This document shows, piece by piece, positions 27,558 to 36,663 of a DNA stretch of 44,304 bases (within the stretch, counting starts at the first letter, position 1; the number at the start of each line of letters is the position of its first letter). Origin of the DNA: Pseudophaeobacter leonis (GTDB lineage Bacteria; Pseudomonadota; Alphaproteobacteria; Rhodobacterales; Rhodobacteraceae); contig NZ_MWVJ01000034.1 of assembly GCF_002087335.1 (NCBI RefSeq), positions 1-44,304 of the forward strand, in the 5' to 3' direction. The translations under genes were made by a program, and so were the position numbers. The notes under the pieces are model-generated. The model made no database searches and was not told the origin of the DNA. It worked only from the letters and a program-made list of their open reading frames with translations.

Positions 27558-28181
27558 ATGAGCAATAGTTGCGGAAGCAAGACCAGCGGTGGCGGGAACT
27601 CGTGCAATACCCCGAGCCAAAAGTCCCCAATGTTTATCCCATCCCAGGATTTCAAGCGGGTCCCAGTGCCGGGCGAAGAGCTGCATGCCTGCATGGGGCT
27701 TAATAGCTGCGCGGGTCAGGACCGGTTCGGCATGGATGGCGCACCCGGCTTCGCGCCGAATGATTGCGCCGGCCAGGGCTATTGCGCGACAACGCAGATG
27801 CACTCTTGCCATACTAATAACGACTGCTCCAACCAGGGTGGCTGTGGACTTTATGGCTCCGAGAGCGAGCTGTCCAAACCCGGCGACAATGCTTGTCGCT
27901 CGATGGGGTCATGCGCAACGCCTATAAACGCAGAGCGCTTCATCACCACCGGGGCCTATCGCGGCACAAGCGTGTGGCATCGCGCGCGTGAAGTGTTCCA
28001 GGACAAATTCGAAAGCAAGGCTCAAGGCGCCGACACGGATCAGCCAAAGCTGAAGCCTCAGCCATCCGAGTTCCCGGACGGGCCAACTTATACCTGGATC
28101 ACGACTGTGCCCGATGGCACAAAGGACAGTTTTGCGGCCTGCGGGTCCAGCGGAATGTCAGGCGGCGGCAGTTGCGGGTGA
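27558..28181 (+). CDS. Cysteine-rich protein, putative MNIO-modified RiPP precursor
   Basis: The 207-residue protein has 13 cysteines (5, 16, 45, 51, 70, 76, 84, 90, 96, 113, 119, 195, 206). Ten of them sit in an evenly spaced core: C45-x5-C51, C70-x5-C76, C84-x5-C90-x5-C96 and C113-x5-C119. CMGLNSCAGQ and NDCAGQGYCAT resemble the C-x-G-x-N-x-C-x-G pattern of bufferin precursors acted on by DUF692 enzymes. Glycine, serine and asparagine are abundant, and there is no typical Sec signal peptide. It lies just before the DUF692 gene and overlaps its start (GTGA). The C-terminus is again Cys/Gly-rich (SGMSGGGSCG). Confidence 0.7.
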   Translation: MSNSCGSKTSGGGNSCNTPSQKSPMFIPSQDFKRVPVPGEELHACMGLNSCAGQDRFGMDGAPGFAPNDCAGQGYCATTQMHSCHTNNDCSNQGGCGLYGSESELSKPGDNACRSMGSCATPINAERFITTGAYRGTSVWHRAREVFQDKFESKAQGADTDQPKLKPQPSEFPDGPTYTWITTVPDGTKDSFAACGSSGMSGGGSCG

Positions 28182-29138
28182 CGCAGCAATCCGTCACGCA
28201 AGAGGCCTTGGCATCGTTGCCGCGCCTTGGACTGGGACTTTGGGCTGCGCAATGTCCATTTCGAGCATATCTTGAACCACTGGCCCAAGGTCGATTGGTT
28301 CGAGGCGATCTCGGAGAACTTCATGGACAGCGGCGGCCGACCGCGCGACGTGCTGCATCGCGTGGCAGAGCGCTACCCGGTGGTCTTGCATGGCGTCTCC
28401 ATGTCCATCGGGTCCACCGATCCGCTGGATATGGACTACCTCAGCCGACTTAAGACCTTGGCCTCCGAGGTCTCGCCAGCCTGGGTCAGTGACCATCTTT
28501 GCTGGACCGGTGTCATGGGCTTTAACAGCCATGATCTCTTGCCTGTGCCCTTGAACGACGAGACGCTCGATCATATCGCCGCACGCGTGCACAAGGTCCA
28601 GGACTTCCTTGGCAGGCCGCTCATTCTAGAAAACCCGTCCACCTATGTGGGGTTCAAGGCCACCACGATTGAAGAACCGCAGTTTTTGCGCGAATTGGCA
28701 TGCCGCACTGGCTGCGGTCTGCTTTTGGACGTCAACAATGTCTATGTGTCTTGCGTGAACGCAGGCACCGATCCGGCGGCCTATCTTGACGCATTCCCAA
28801 TGGACCGCGTCATCCAGATGCATCTGGCGGGCCACACGGACCTGGGCACGCATATCATTGACACCCATGACCAACCGGTGCGGCCCGAGGTGTGGCAACT
28901 CTATGCGACGGCCTATGCTATGACGGGTGGTGCCGCGACCCTCTTGGAGAGGGCCGGCAACATACCCAACTTCGAGACATGTCATGCCGAGCTTTTGAAG
29001 TCTGAGGCCTATAGGGACGGCCCCTTCCAGGATTTGGTTGCAGAGCGCGTAACCGCCCTTCCAACCAATGTGTCGAACCCAGTGCAGTTCCTCGTTCCAG
29101 AAATCGGCACGGTCTCGCACCGCGTGGACGGGGCTTAG
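28178..29138 (+). CDS. DUF692 (MNIO) multinuclear non-heme iron enzyme, BufB-like (likely frame break at its start)
   Basis: The coding frame from about 28242 on gives the DUF692 core: HFEHILNHWPKVDWFEAISENF, VLHGVSMSIGSTDPLDMDYL, SDHLCWTG, LILENPSTYV, LLLDVNNVYVS and MHLAGHTD. These conserved His, Asp, Glu and Asn segments hold the iron atoms in TIM-barrel enzymes that modify cysteines in RiPP precursors. The natural start is probably GTG at 28178, overlapping the precursor gene (reading VTQQSVTQEALASLPRLGLG); one extra T near 28239-28241 breaks the frame. A start downstream would lose about 20 residues. The neighbouring precursor and DUF2063 partner support MNIO function. Confidence 0.85.
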
Positions 29139-29144
29139 CGGTAT

Positions 29145-29971
29145 ATGTCCTCGCTCACCGAGGTTCAGAATTGGATGTTTGGCGCGCTATTGGAGCCTGG
29201 CGGAAAGGCTCAGGCCGCAGTGGCGGACCACCTTACGCCGATGGCCTACCTTGACGCGGCTCAGTCACTGTCGATCTACCAACGCAGCTACGCATTGCGC
29301 CTCGCCGCTTGCATGCGCGAGCAGTTTCCCGCGACGTGCCACGCGCTAGGCGCGCCTCTGTTCAACGACTTTGTCGAGACCTACGTCGCGGCCTTGCCGC
29401 CAGAAAGTTACACATTGCATGATCTTGGACGGCGCTTCGCCGGGTTTCTAAAAGACCAACGCCCAGACAAGGAAGCAAGCCAGAAAGAGGTTTGGATTGA
29501 TTTCCTGATCGACTTGACCCGATTTGAGCGACAAGTCTACGTCGCCTACGATTGCGAGGGGGTCGAGGGCGGTGGGCTAGAGCTGGCTGATCTTGAGACT
29601 CCAGATAGCAAGCTGGCCGTGCAACCCAGCCTGACCGTGGCAGCCTATGCGTTGACGTAGCGTCCTATTTTCATGCGGTGCGTGGCGATGGCGACCCGCA
29701 GCTTCCGTCACAACTGCAACATCACTTCGCCGTGCTGCGCTTGGACTACAGAACCACGATCGTGCGACTCTCTAAGCCACACTTTGTATTCCTGCGCGCA
29801 TTATCCGCAGCACAGGATGTCTCAAGCGCACTTACCGCCGTGGCTGATGTCTTTGGCTCGGATGTCGATGCGATCCGGCAATCCTGGATCGAGGGCAGTG
29901 AGATACGGGCGCGCTGGATCAAAGCGGGGTTTTTTGTTCAAACCGGCAAAGTAGAGTTTCTTGGAGCTTGA
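29145..29971 (+). pseudogene. DUF2063 partner protein, BufC-like (frameshifted)
   Basis: The first frame gives MSSLTEVQNWMFGALLEPGG to AAYALT (171 residues) with the DUF2063 hallmarks SIYQRSYALRLAACMREQFP and HALGAPLFNDFVETYVAALP. After one missing base at about 29654 (TTGAC for TTGGAC) a second frame continues DVASYFHAVRGDGDPQLPSQ to the stop at 29971. The full length of about 275 residues fits partners that bind and present the precursor to MNIO enzymes. It starts six bases after the DUF692 gene stop. The break would remove the C-terminal wing. Confidence 0.75.
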
Positions 29972-30150
29972 GACGGATCACGCGGTCGCAGTCCAAAAAA
30001 ACCCGCTGTCTGCATGAGCGTCAGCACAAAACGGCGTGGGTGGGCGATTGGCTTTGGTCGGCTGTTGTTCAATGTCATTTCAGCACTTTGTGTCGAAAGC
30101 CTGCGCAAGAGGTGCGCAGCAACTGGCTTGGCAGGTAGAGGTCATGCGCG

Positions 30151-30178
30151 AAACAGAGGCGAATTTGCGCCTCTGTTT
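30151..30178. terminator. Strong hairpin, probable htpG terminator
   Basis: AAACAGAGGCG and CGCCTCTGTTT form a perfect 11-bp stem with an AATTTG loop, placed just after the htpG stop (minus strand). On the plus strand TTTCTTTGG follows. It may serve both strands; the rest of 29972-30223 shows nothing else. Confidence 0.7.
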
Positions 30179-30223
30179 CTTTGGTTTAACCAGGATCAAG
30201 CGCCGAAGGCGCGCGCCATGATA

Positions 30224-32062
30224 CTACCTAGACGTCGGGCCAAAATCGGACGGGTCGCTTGGCGTTTCCCCTTCGATGATACGGGCTTGATCGAAGAGGA
30301 GGTGGGCCGCGTCGCTCAGGAGATCGTCAGAGGCGGCACCCTCAGCGCTGGCACGCTCTGCCAGTTTGGCGACAATGGCATGGCTGGGATTCAGTTCCAG
30401 CACGCGCGGCGCGCCGTTTTGCAACTGGCCGTGGCGCTTTAGCAGGCGCTCAAGGTTCACATCCATATCCCCATCATCCGCGATGAGGCAAACAGGGCTC
30501 TCTGTCAGACGCTTGGAGGGGCGCACGTCTTTGACGGTTTCGCCCAGTTCGACCTTGATGACTGCAATGAGCGCGGAGAGATCCGCTTCTTCAGGTTTGT
30601 CTTGATCTTCTGGCGACTCCTCGGCCTTTACCTGATCCAGGTCAGCGGCACCGCGGGTGATGGATTTAAGGGTTTTGCCTTCGTACTCAGTGATATGCTG
30701 TAGCCAGAATTCATCGACGTGGTCCGACAGAAGCAGCACTTCCACGCCTTTGGCTTTGAACCCCTCCAGATGGGGCGACTGAGCCAGTTTGCCGGCATCT
30801 TCGCCCGTGATGTAATAGATCGCCTCCTGCCCCTCTTTCATGCGCTCGACGTAGCCCGACAGACTGGTGAGCGCCCCGTCACGGGTGGACCTAAAGCGGC
30901 AGATCTCCAAAATACGATCGCGCAGGGATGGATCTTCGACCAGACCTTCCTTCAGAACTGCGCCAAAGTTGCCCCAAAACTGCGCATAGTCATCCGGCGT
31001 CTTGGTGGCCTTTTTCTTCAGCTCGCTCAGAATTTTCTTCGAAACCTGCGCTTTGATTTTCGCGAGTTTCGGGTCGGTTTGCAGCATTTCGCGCGAGACG
31101 TTCAGTGACAGATCCTGACTGTCCACGACCCCGCGCAAAAAGCGCAGATAAGCCGGAATAAGGTCAGTCGTGGTCTCAGAAATAAAGACACGGTTCACAT
31201 AAAGCTGTACGTGGCTTTTGCGCTCAGCATCAAACAGATCCATGGGCTGGGCGCTTGGCACAAAGAGCAGGCTCGTGTGATTGAGCGTTCCTTCGACCTT
31301 GTTGTGAATCACATGCCACGGCGCATCATACGCGTGCGAGCTGTGGCGGTAGAACTCAGCATATTGCTCTTCGGTGATGTCCTGTGCAGGCCGTATCCAG
31401 AGCGCCTCAGCTGCGTTCAGGGTTTCGTCACCCAGTTTGATCGGAAAGCTGATGTGGTCAGAGTAGGTCTTGATGATATGCCTGATCCGGGCCTCTTCTG
31501 CGAATTCCTTGTCATCCTTTTTCAGGTGCAAGGTGACCGTGGTGCCACTGCTGTCTCGCTGTGCCGTCTCAATGGTGAACGCGCCTTTGCCATCCGATGA
31601 CCAGAGCCAGGCTTCGGCCTCACCGGCTTTGCGGGTGACGACATCCACTTGAGACGCCACCATAAAGGCAGAATAGAAACCGACACCGAACTGGCCGATC
31701 AGGCCAACCTGATCTTTTTCTTCAGCCTTGAGCGCCTCAATAAAGGCGCCAGTGCCGGACTTTGCAATCGTGCCAAGGGTTTCCAAAAGATCGGCATGGC
31801 TCATGCCTACACCGTTATCCGCAACCGACAATGTTCCGGCTTTGGCATCAATCGCAAGCGTGACAGCCAAGTCCTGCGACGGGGCGAGGCTGGTATCTGT
31901 CAGGGCTGCATAGCGCAGTTTATCGCATGCGTCTGACGCATTGGACACCAGTTCACGCAGGAAAACTTCCCGATTGGAATAGAGCGAACCCGCGACAATT
32001 TCCAACAGTTGACCAACTTCGGTCTGAAAGGAAAACGTCTCTTTCTCGAGGTTATCAGTCAT
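30224..32062 (-). CDS. htpG: Chaperone HtpG (Hsp90 family)
   Basis: The about 612-residue protein begins MTDNLEKETFSFQTEVGQLL and carries the GHKL ATP-binding signatures: RELVSNASDACDKLR, DNGVGM, and IGQFGVGFYSAFMVA. The middle and C-terminal Hsp90 regions follow, including LRFLRGVVDSQDLSLNVSRE. The start at 32062, preceded by GTGGAG, is preferred over an upstream ATG at 32077. It is a complete, typical bacterial Hsp90 that folds and remodels client proteins. It shares no obvious operon with its neighbours. Its presence in this accessory region may mean a second copy, which cannot be judged from this window. Confidence 0.95.
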   Translation of the reverse strand: MTDNLEKETFSFQTEVGQLLEIVAGSLYSNREVFLRELVSNASDACDKLRYAALTDTSLAPSQDLAVTLAIDAKAGTLSVADNGVGMSHADLLETLGTIAKSGTGAFIEALKAEEKDQVGLIGQFGVGFYSAFMVASQVDVVTRKAGEAEAWLWSSDGKGAFTIETAQRDSSGTTVTLHLKKDDKEFAEEARIRHIIKTYSDHISFPIKLGDETLNAAEALWIRPAQDITEEQYAEFYRHSSHAYDAPWHVIHNKVEGTLNHTSLLFVPSAQPMDLFDAERKSHVQLYVNRVFISETTTDLIPAYLRFLRGVVDSQDLSLNVSREMLQTDPKLAKIKAQVSKKILSELKKKATKTPDDYAQFWGNFGAVLKEGLVEDPSLRDRILEICRFRSTRDGALTSLSGYVERMKEGQEAIYYITGEDAGKLAQSPHLEGFKAKGVEVLLLSDHVDEFWLQHITEYEGKTLKSITRGAADLDQVKAEESPEDQDKPEEADLSALIAVIKVELGETVKDVRPSKRLTESPVCLIADDGDMDVNLERLLKRHGQLQNGAPRVLELNPSHAIVAKLAERASAEGAASDDLLSDAAHLLFDQARIIEGETPSDPSDFGPTSR

Positions 32063-32259
32063 GAGTTTTAGCTCCACTTACAAATTGTACAGATGATTTA
32101 AGCGACGCTCGCGTTGGATACAACTCTGAGTCATTGCATGAAATCTGGGATCACAAAGCAAAAATCATGGCACGCATGAAAGATTTCGGCTATCGGCAGA
32201 AAACCTCTGCAGGCCAAAACCGTTGCGAAAGTTAGCAATGGGTCGGTCTTGATGAGCCG

Positions 32260-32410
32260 CACAAAGGGCGGATTCCGGACTTTAGCTGCACTTGCGAAAG
32301 CTTTGGTTCCAAAAGGTGGAAGCGGCCATTCAAGCCCAGCGTGAGCGAAACCCAGATGCTGCGCAGCGCATCAAGGTCGGCTGAGCGCAGGAAGCGGGGT
32401 TTGCAAAGTT
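32260..32410. repeat. Dispersed intergenic repeat, copy B
   Basis: The sequence ACAAAGGGCGGATTCCGGAC, then TTAGCTGCACTTGCGAAAG, GCGGCCATTCAAGCCC, ATGCTGCGCAGCGCA and finally TTTGCAAAGT is matched in the same order at 36259-36409. About 150 bases are alike, with many substitutions. It lies between htpG and the small secreted-protein gene; nothing else was seen in 32063-32503. Confidence 0.65.
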
Positions 32411-32503
32411 TGGCGATTGAACCAAAGCCGCCATTAGGCAAAGATGCGGCTAACGCCAGGAATGAAACCATGGAACACCGAAAGAAAGGTGAGGCGCTGG
32501 CGT

Positions 32504-32983
32504 TCAGTGACATTCACCTTCGATCCAATAATTTACCGAGAAACCTCTTTTTCCATCAATACTTTGCAGCTGAACGGTGGCTCCACCATTATCTGTTTCG
32601 AAACGTGCATCTATCGTCGATATGGTTCCTATGCCAGAATGAAGGTTCGTTATTTGGATGTCGGGTTTTCCAACTTCCAACTGCATCGAGAAGACGAGCG
32701 CCGTGAACTCCTCTAGCTCGCCTTGCAACTGTTTTAGGACTGAAGTAACTATCCCATTGCAAATAAACAGGGATAGGTTCTCCCCCTCAACAACCCACTG
32801 CCCTGGCAAGCTGTCCGAAAGCGGCACGAGCTTCCACTCTTGTTCTAACGCGCGCTGTTGAGCCGCTTCAAACGTTTCTCCCAGCATGAAGCCCCCGAGA
32901 TCCCGTTGCTCGGCAGCATGGGCGACAGAGGCAGAGATCAAGCTGAATGTGGCGAAAAAGCTGATCCTTTTGGAACAGATCAT
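32504..32983 (-). CDS. Small secreted protein, unknown function
   Basis: The 159-residue product has a clear signal peptide (MICSKRISFFATFSLISASVAHA, probable cleavage after AHA). The mature part is about 136 residues with few cysteines and no recognised domain. GGGGAG precedes the ATG at a good distance. It is predicted to act in the periplasm or outside the cell. It stands alone between the repeat and the IS30 element. Confidence 0.7.
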   Translation of the reverse strand: MICSKRISFFATFSLISASVAHAAEQRDLGGFMLGETFEAAQQRALEQEWKLVPLSDSLPGQWVVEGENLSLFICNGIVTSVLKQLQGELEEFTALVFSMQLEVGKPDIQITNLHSGIGTISTIDARFETDNGGATVQLQSIDGKRGFSVNYWIEGECH

Positions 32984-33050
32984 TGGCGCTCCCCTTGGTT
33001 GAGTACGTGATCATCGCAGAAATCAGCACAACTGAATGTCGGCTTGATCC

Positions 33051-34277
33051 GGCGGTTTCAACGGGTCGACGCAACACATGCATTGAAACGCTCGGCTGGT
33101 GTCTCATATCCTAGCGTTTTTCGAGGTCGTTCATTTAGCTGTCTTGCGACGGCACTCAGCTTTGCTTGACTATGTATCGACAAATCTGTGCCCCTTGGGA
33201 AGTATTGTCGCAGCAAACGGTTGCTATTTTCGTTCGTGCCGCGTTGCCACGGTGATCGCGGATCACAGAAATAGACGTCGATATCAGTCGCCAAGGTAAA
33301 CTTTTTGTGCCCCGCCATCTCGCTTCCACGATCCCATGTCAGTGAACGGTAGAGTTCTTTTGGTAGCTTGTGAGCTTGCTTGATCAGCGCCTGAATAACG
33401 CTGTGACTGTCTTTGTTGCCAACTTTGGCTAGCATCACATAACGCGTATGTCGCTCGACCAACGTGGCAATGAAGCTGTTGCCGGAACCCGCAATCAGAT
33501 CGCCCTCCCAGTGGCCTGGCACGGCACGTTCGTCCACATCCGCCGGTCTTTGTCGGATCGATATAGTGTCCTTGATCTGGCCAAGGCCGCTGCGCTTCAT
33601 GGTGGCGTGGCGAGAGCGACGAATGGATCGCGTCTCCCGCAAGTGCGACAGCAGTTCTTTCTTAAGTACGCCACCATTCTGGATAAACAGGCTTCGGTAG
33701 ATCGTCTCATGTGAGACCCGTTTGTCTTCCTCATTGGGATGTTCGCGCATCAGCCAGCCTGCGATTTGCTGCGGGGACCATTTACGCGTCAGCTTGGCCG
33801 ATATCGCGCGGCAGAGATAGACATTGCCTTCCAATTTGCAGGGCTTTGGGCGGTGGGCACGGTCCCACGCAGCTGCATCTGATTGAGCCGCACGATAAAA
33901 TTTGGCACCACCGTTGCGCCGGATCTCGCGGCTGATGGTCGACGCAGACCGTTTCAAGGATCTTGCAATTGATCGCACAGATAGTTGCGCAGTAAGCCCT
34001 CGTGATATCTCCTCACGTTCAGCCAAACTCAGAGCCAATCGGGACCTCATGCGATCTAACGGGCGGATACCACCGGTGCGCGCCAGCAGCGGATAAATAG
34101 ATGATGATGCACGATCAAATCCACGTCCAATCGAACTCATCGACTCTCCGCGTTGCAAACGATCCCAAATCTCTGACTTCTGTTTATCTGTAAAAAAATG
34201 TCTGCGGCGATAGGCCATGATTTACACTCCATCTTTCTATAAAGACTAAAGTGTTGCGTCGACCCGTTGAAACCGCC
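33051..34277 (-). mobile_element. Intact IS30-family insertion sequence
   Basis: The 1227-bp element is bounded by perfect 27-bp inverted repeats beginning GGCGGTTTCAACGGGTCGAC (33051-33077) and matched exactly at 34251-34277. It contains a single complete transposase gene. No certain short target duplication is visible beside the ends, and the outer GGC/GCC bases are themselves symmetrical, so the exact ends are open by about three bases. Confidence 0.9.
33058..34218 (-). CDS. IS30-family transposase
   Basis: The 386-residue protein has an N-terminal helix-turn-helix (EREEISRGLTAQLSVRSIAR then SLKRSASTISREIRRNGG). The IS30 DDE core follows: GHWEGDLIAG, LTWDRGSEMAGH, and TNENSNRLLRQYFPRGTD, supplying D, D and E. 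The reading frame is intact and its stop falls inside the left inverted repeat. Together with perfect terminal repeats this suggests a recent, possibly active element. Confidence 0.95.
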   Translation of the reverse strand: MAYRRRHFFTDKQKSEIWDRLQRGESMSSIGRGFDRASSSIYPLLARTGGIRPLDRMRSRLALSLAEREEISRGLTAQLSVRSIARSLKRSASTISREIRRNGGAKFYRAAQSDAAAWDRAHRPKPCKLEGNVYLCRAISAKLTRKWSPQQIAGWLMREHPNEEDKRVSHETIYRSLFIQNGGVLKKELLSHLRETRSIRRSRHATMKRSGLGQIKDTISIRQRPADVDERAVPGHWEGDLIAGSGNSFIATLVERHTRYVMLAKVGNKDSHSVIQALIKQAHKLPKELYRSLTWDRGSEMAGHKKFTLATDIDVYFCDPRSPWQRGTNENSNRLLRQYFPRGTDLSIHSQAKLSAVARQLNERPRKTLGYETPAERFNACVASTR

Positions 34278-34461
34278 CCGCCAAGCTGTCGCTAGGAAAT
34301 AACACCATGAACGTCCGCAATGTCAATTTATCCCTGAAGCGCCAAAGCCGCTTTGGGCTGACAGCAATCAACCAGGTGTGCCGATCAGACCGGCTACAGA
34401 GTGTCGGTGAAAACCACACGCTGCACCGCCGCAAGTCCGCTGTGAGCCCGTTTTGACGGAT

Positions 34462-35151
34462 CTATGGACATACAGTTGGTAGATATGGATTTCGTTTTGT
34501 GTCGAGAACTTCGAAGCGCATTTGCCTTTTTGACCAGTTGTAAACTTCGGTCCGCTCGTTACCTGGTACAACAAGAATAGCGTGGTAATCCAAAACGACT
34601 GTGCCTGTCGGGCCTGTTCTACTCGTCGCAACTTGGGGAAGACGCATTTCCCAGATAGAGCCTAATTCGGTGTCATATCGAATGGGTTTGGGCACCAGAA
34701 TACACGCCTCATCGGTGTTGCCAGATGCTCCACGATGAACGAACATGCCTACCGCTGAAACCCAGGACCAACTTGCAAGAAGAAACAGAACCAAGAACCC
34801 TGCACCAAAGTGAACATTCGAAACTTGTCCGGGCGTAATAATCTTAGCAATCATATGTAGATAACCGGCAGATCCCACGACGAAAAATAGTGTAATTACC
34901 CCATCCACCGATGTTCCCAAGCCCCATGCTACAATAGCGAGAAACGCTCCGCCAATCAGAACAAGGACTGCGAGTGCCAGTAGCGTCTTTGCTGGCCAAC
35001 GGCGATCCTTGATTTGATTTTGGGCAAAAAGTGCCGCGAATAGCCCGAGTATGCAGATGAAGCTAGAAAAGAGCGCCCATTTATCCAGCGAGGTTGGAAG
35101 CCAACTGCTGATCCAGAAAACAAGTACAAGAAACAAAAGGGCGGGTTTCAC
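34462..35151 (-). CDS. Membrane protein of unknown function
   Basis: The 229-residue protein has about four hydrophobic spans in its first 140 residues (for example LLFLVLVFWISSWLP, FICILGLFAALFA, LALAVLVLIGGAFLAIVAW, FGAGFLVLFLLASWSWVSAV). A soluble C-terminal part of about 90 residues follows. No domain is recognised. It lies just beyond the IS30 element and is divergent from the next membrane protein. Nothing was seen in 34278-34461. Confidence 0.6.
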   Translation of the reverse strand: MKPALLFLVLVFWISSWLPTSLDKWALFSSFICILGLFAALFAQNQIKDRRWPAKTLLALAVLVLIGGAFLAIVAWGLGTSVDGVITLFFVVGSAGYLHMIAKIITPGQVSNVHFGAGFLVLFLLASWSWVSAVGMFVHRGASGNTDEACILVPKPIRYDTELGSIWEMRLPQVATSRTGPTGTVVLDYHAILVVPGNERTEVYNWSKRQMRFEVLDTKRNPYLPTVCP

Positions 35152-35440
35152 TCGGAATTGTGCTCCATGCTAACTGACCCAATATTATGAGCATGGGTTT
35201 GTGTTAGATACCTCATTGGGGCGCGTTTCCCAAGGTTGACTTAGTCCGCACTGTTGCCTCTGGCCAACAAAAATGCTGCACAATGTGTTGAACGGCTGCT
35301 TCGGGGAAGCTGCAACGCAGCACTTGGATATCTGGCCAACGGCAGGTGGGGGCCGATTTCGTACACGCTGGCAATCAGCTCAAGAACAAGTACAGTGCCG
35401 TAAGTTCTTAAGGAGGTGCGATTTTACAACGAAGCCTAGC

Positions 35441-36094
35441 ATGGACTGGAAAATAGTACGTTGGGATTTCGTGAAAGGGGTCGCAAACAACGACTTCACC
35501 CGAGTCGTGGCTCTGATCCCTGTCGCCGGGTATCTGATCCTGTTTAACGACGAAATAGTCCGAATGGCTTCATTCAATGCCTTAGCTGGCGTTGGCGAAG
35601 ATGACAGGTCGCCTTTTATCCTAGATGGTCTGACTAAGCTTCGGCTGGTGTTCCTCGGAAGCCTTTTAGTGCTAATCTCTTTTTCGATCTATCGAGTATT
35701 TCGTCCTGAGGTTCTGGAGATCTCAAAAAACGACTTGGAGTTTTCCGAGATCGTCAGGCAACGCTACAGCGTCTATGAACTCGCGAAGTTGGAAGAGAAC
35801 GTTCACTCAGAGAGTTGGAAGGAACGAACAGAAGCTTTCTGGCTTGTTTTAGGACAAAATCGCTCGAAAAAATCATTGGTTTCAGGGTATAGGCCTGATT
35901 CCAGAATGGCGATGTTCTCGAAACATGGTGACTACATTGGTTTCCTGGCTAGAGAATGGTGGTTCGGAATGATGCATACATATCGACCAGCCCGCATATC
36001 ATCGGCTGTGTGCGGAGTTGTCGGTTATTTATTGCTGGCATTTCCCACCCTAGACATAGCCCAAGCTGTGTTGCGTCACCTGTTCACTGGATAA
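35441..36094 (+). CDS. Predicted two- to three-span membrane protein of unknown function
   Basis: From ATG 35441 (MDWKIVRWDFVKGVANNDFT) the product is about 217 residues. Hydrophobic stretches (RVVALIPVAGYLILF, LVFLGSLLVLISFSIYRVF and ISSAVCGVVGYLLLAFPTL) flank a charged central region, SVYELAKLEENVHSESWKER. Similar N-terminal helix plus soluble core plus C-terminal helix architectures occur in proteins next to restriction or defence genes, but I recognise no family. An in-frame extension upstream to 35273 lacks a ribosome site; an AGGAGGTG lies 24 bases before the ATG. The DUF262 gene lies downstream on the same strand. Confidence 0.55.
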   Translation: MDWKIVRWDFVKGVANNDFTRVVALIPVAGYLILFNDEIVRMASFNALAGVGEDDRSPFILDGLTKLRLVFLGSLLVLISFSIYRVFRPEVLEISKNDLEFSEIVRQRYSVYELAKLEENVHSESWKERTEAFWLVLGQNRSKKSLVSGYRPDSRMAMFSKHGDYIGFLAREWWFGMMHTYRPARISSAVCGVVGYLLLAFPTLDIAQAVLRHLFTG

Positions 36095-36238
36095 TGTCAG
36101 AACAGGGTCTTTGTTTGCCTTCCTCTCGCGAGATACCCTTGCGTCATAGGGTGCCAATCCAAATTCGCGCGAAATCCTAGGACCTGCATCAATGACCGCC
36201 TTCAGGAAAGCAAAAAGGCGATTGCCAATGCCTGCTAA

Positions 36239-36409
36239 GGGCCGTTCGCGTTGATCGACACGAGGGGCGGATTGCGGACCTTAGCTGCGTCTGCGAAGGT
36301 TCCGTACCAGACAGGCAAAAGCGGCCATTCAAGCCCTAGCAGACGGAAACCCACATGCTGCGCTGCGCACCGAGGTCAGCTATGCGCAGCAAGCGACATT
36401 TGCAAAGTC
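36239..36409. repeat. Dispersed intergenic repeat, copy C
   Basis: It matches copy B at 32260-32410 throughout (CGAGGGGCGGATTGCGGACC, then TTAGCTGCGTCTGCGAAGG, GCGGCCATTCAAGCCC, TTTGCAAAGT). It begins with GGGCCGTTCGCGTT, which also occurs at 38813-38826. The remainder of 36095-36663 shows no other feature. Confidence 0.65.
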
Positions 36410-36663
36410 CCGACGGTACAGCCCATGTATCAGGGATGATCGGCCCCTCTCTGAGGCCCAACCAGACCGAGCCCTGCCAAGTAGCATTCTCAGAAGTAGT
36501 TACTCGAACAAGGTGTAAAAATTCTTGATCTGCCATCGGCGCGGCGCGACTGACACACTCGTACCGCGGGTCAGCGCGAGGATCATCGTGAGCCAAATCA
36601 CGAGCTAGGACATCATCTACATTCGTGCTAAACGATCCATGTAATCAAAGAGCAGAGAGTTTC

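Noticed and set aside
30014..30442. Plus-strand frame between the DUF2063 gene and htpG
   Set aside because: It overlaps the htpG C-terminus antisense, spans the terminator hairpin and has no family resemblance.
32232..32513. Possible small minus-strand gene resembling one at 36336-36596
   Set aside because: Similarity between the two translations comes from the dispersed DNA repeat; frames are not preserved well and neither has a ribosome site.
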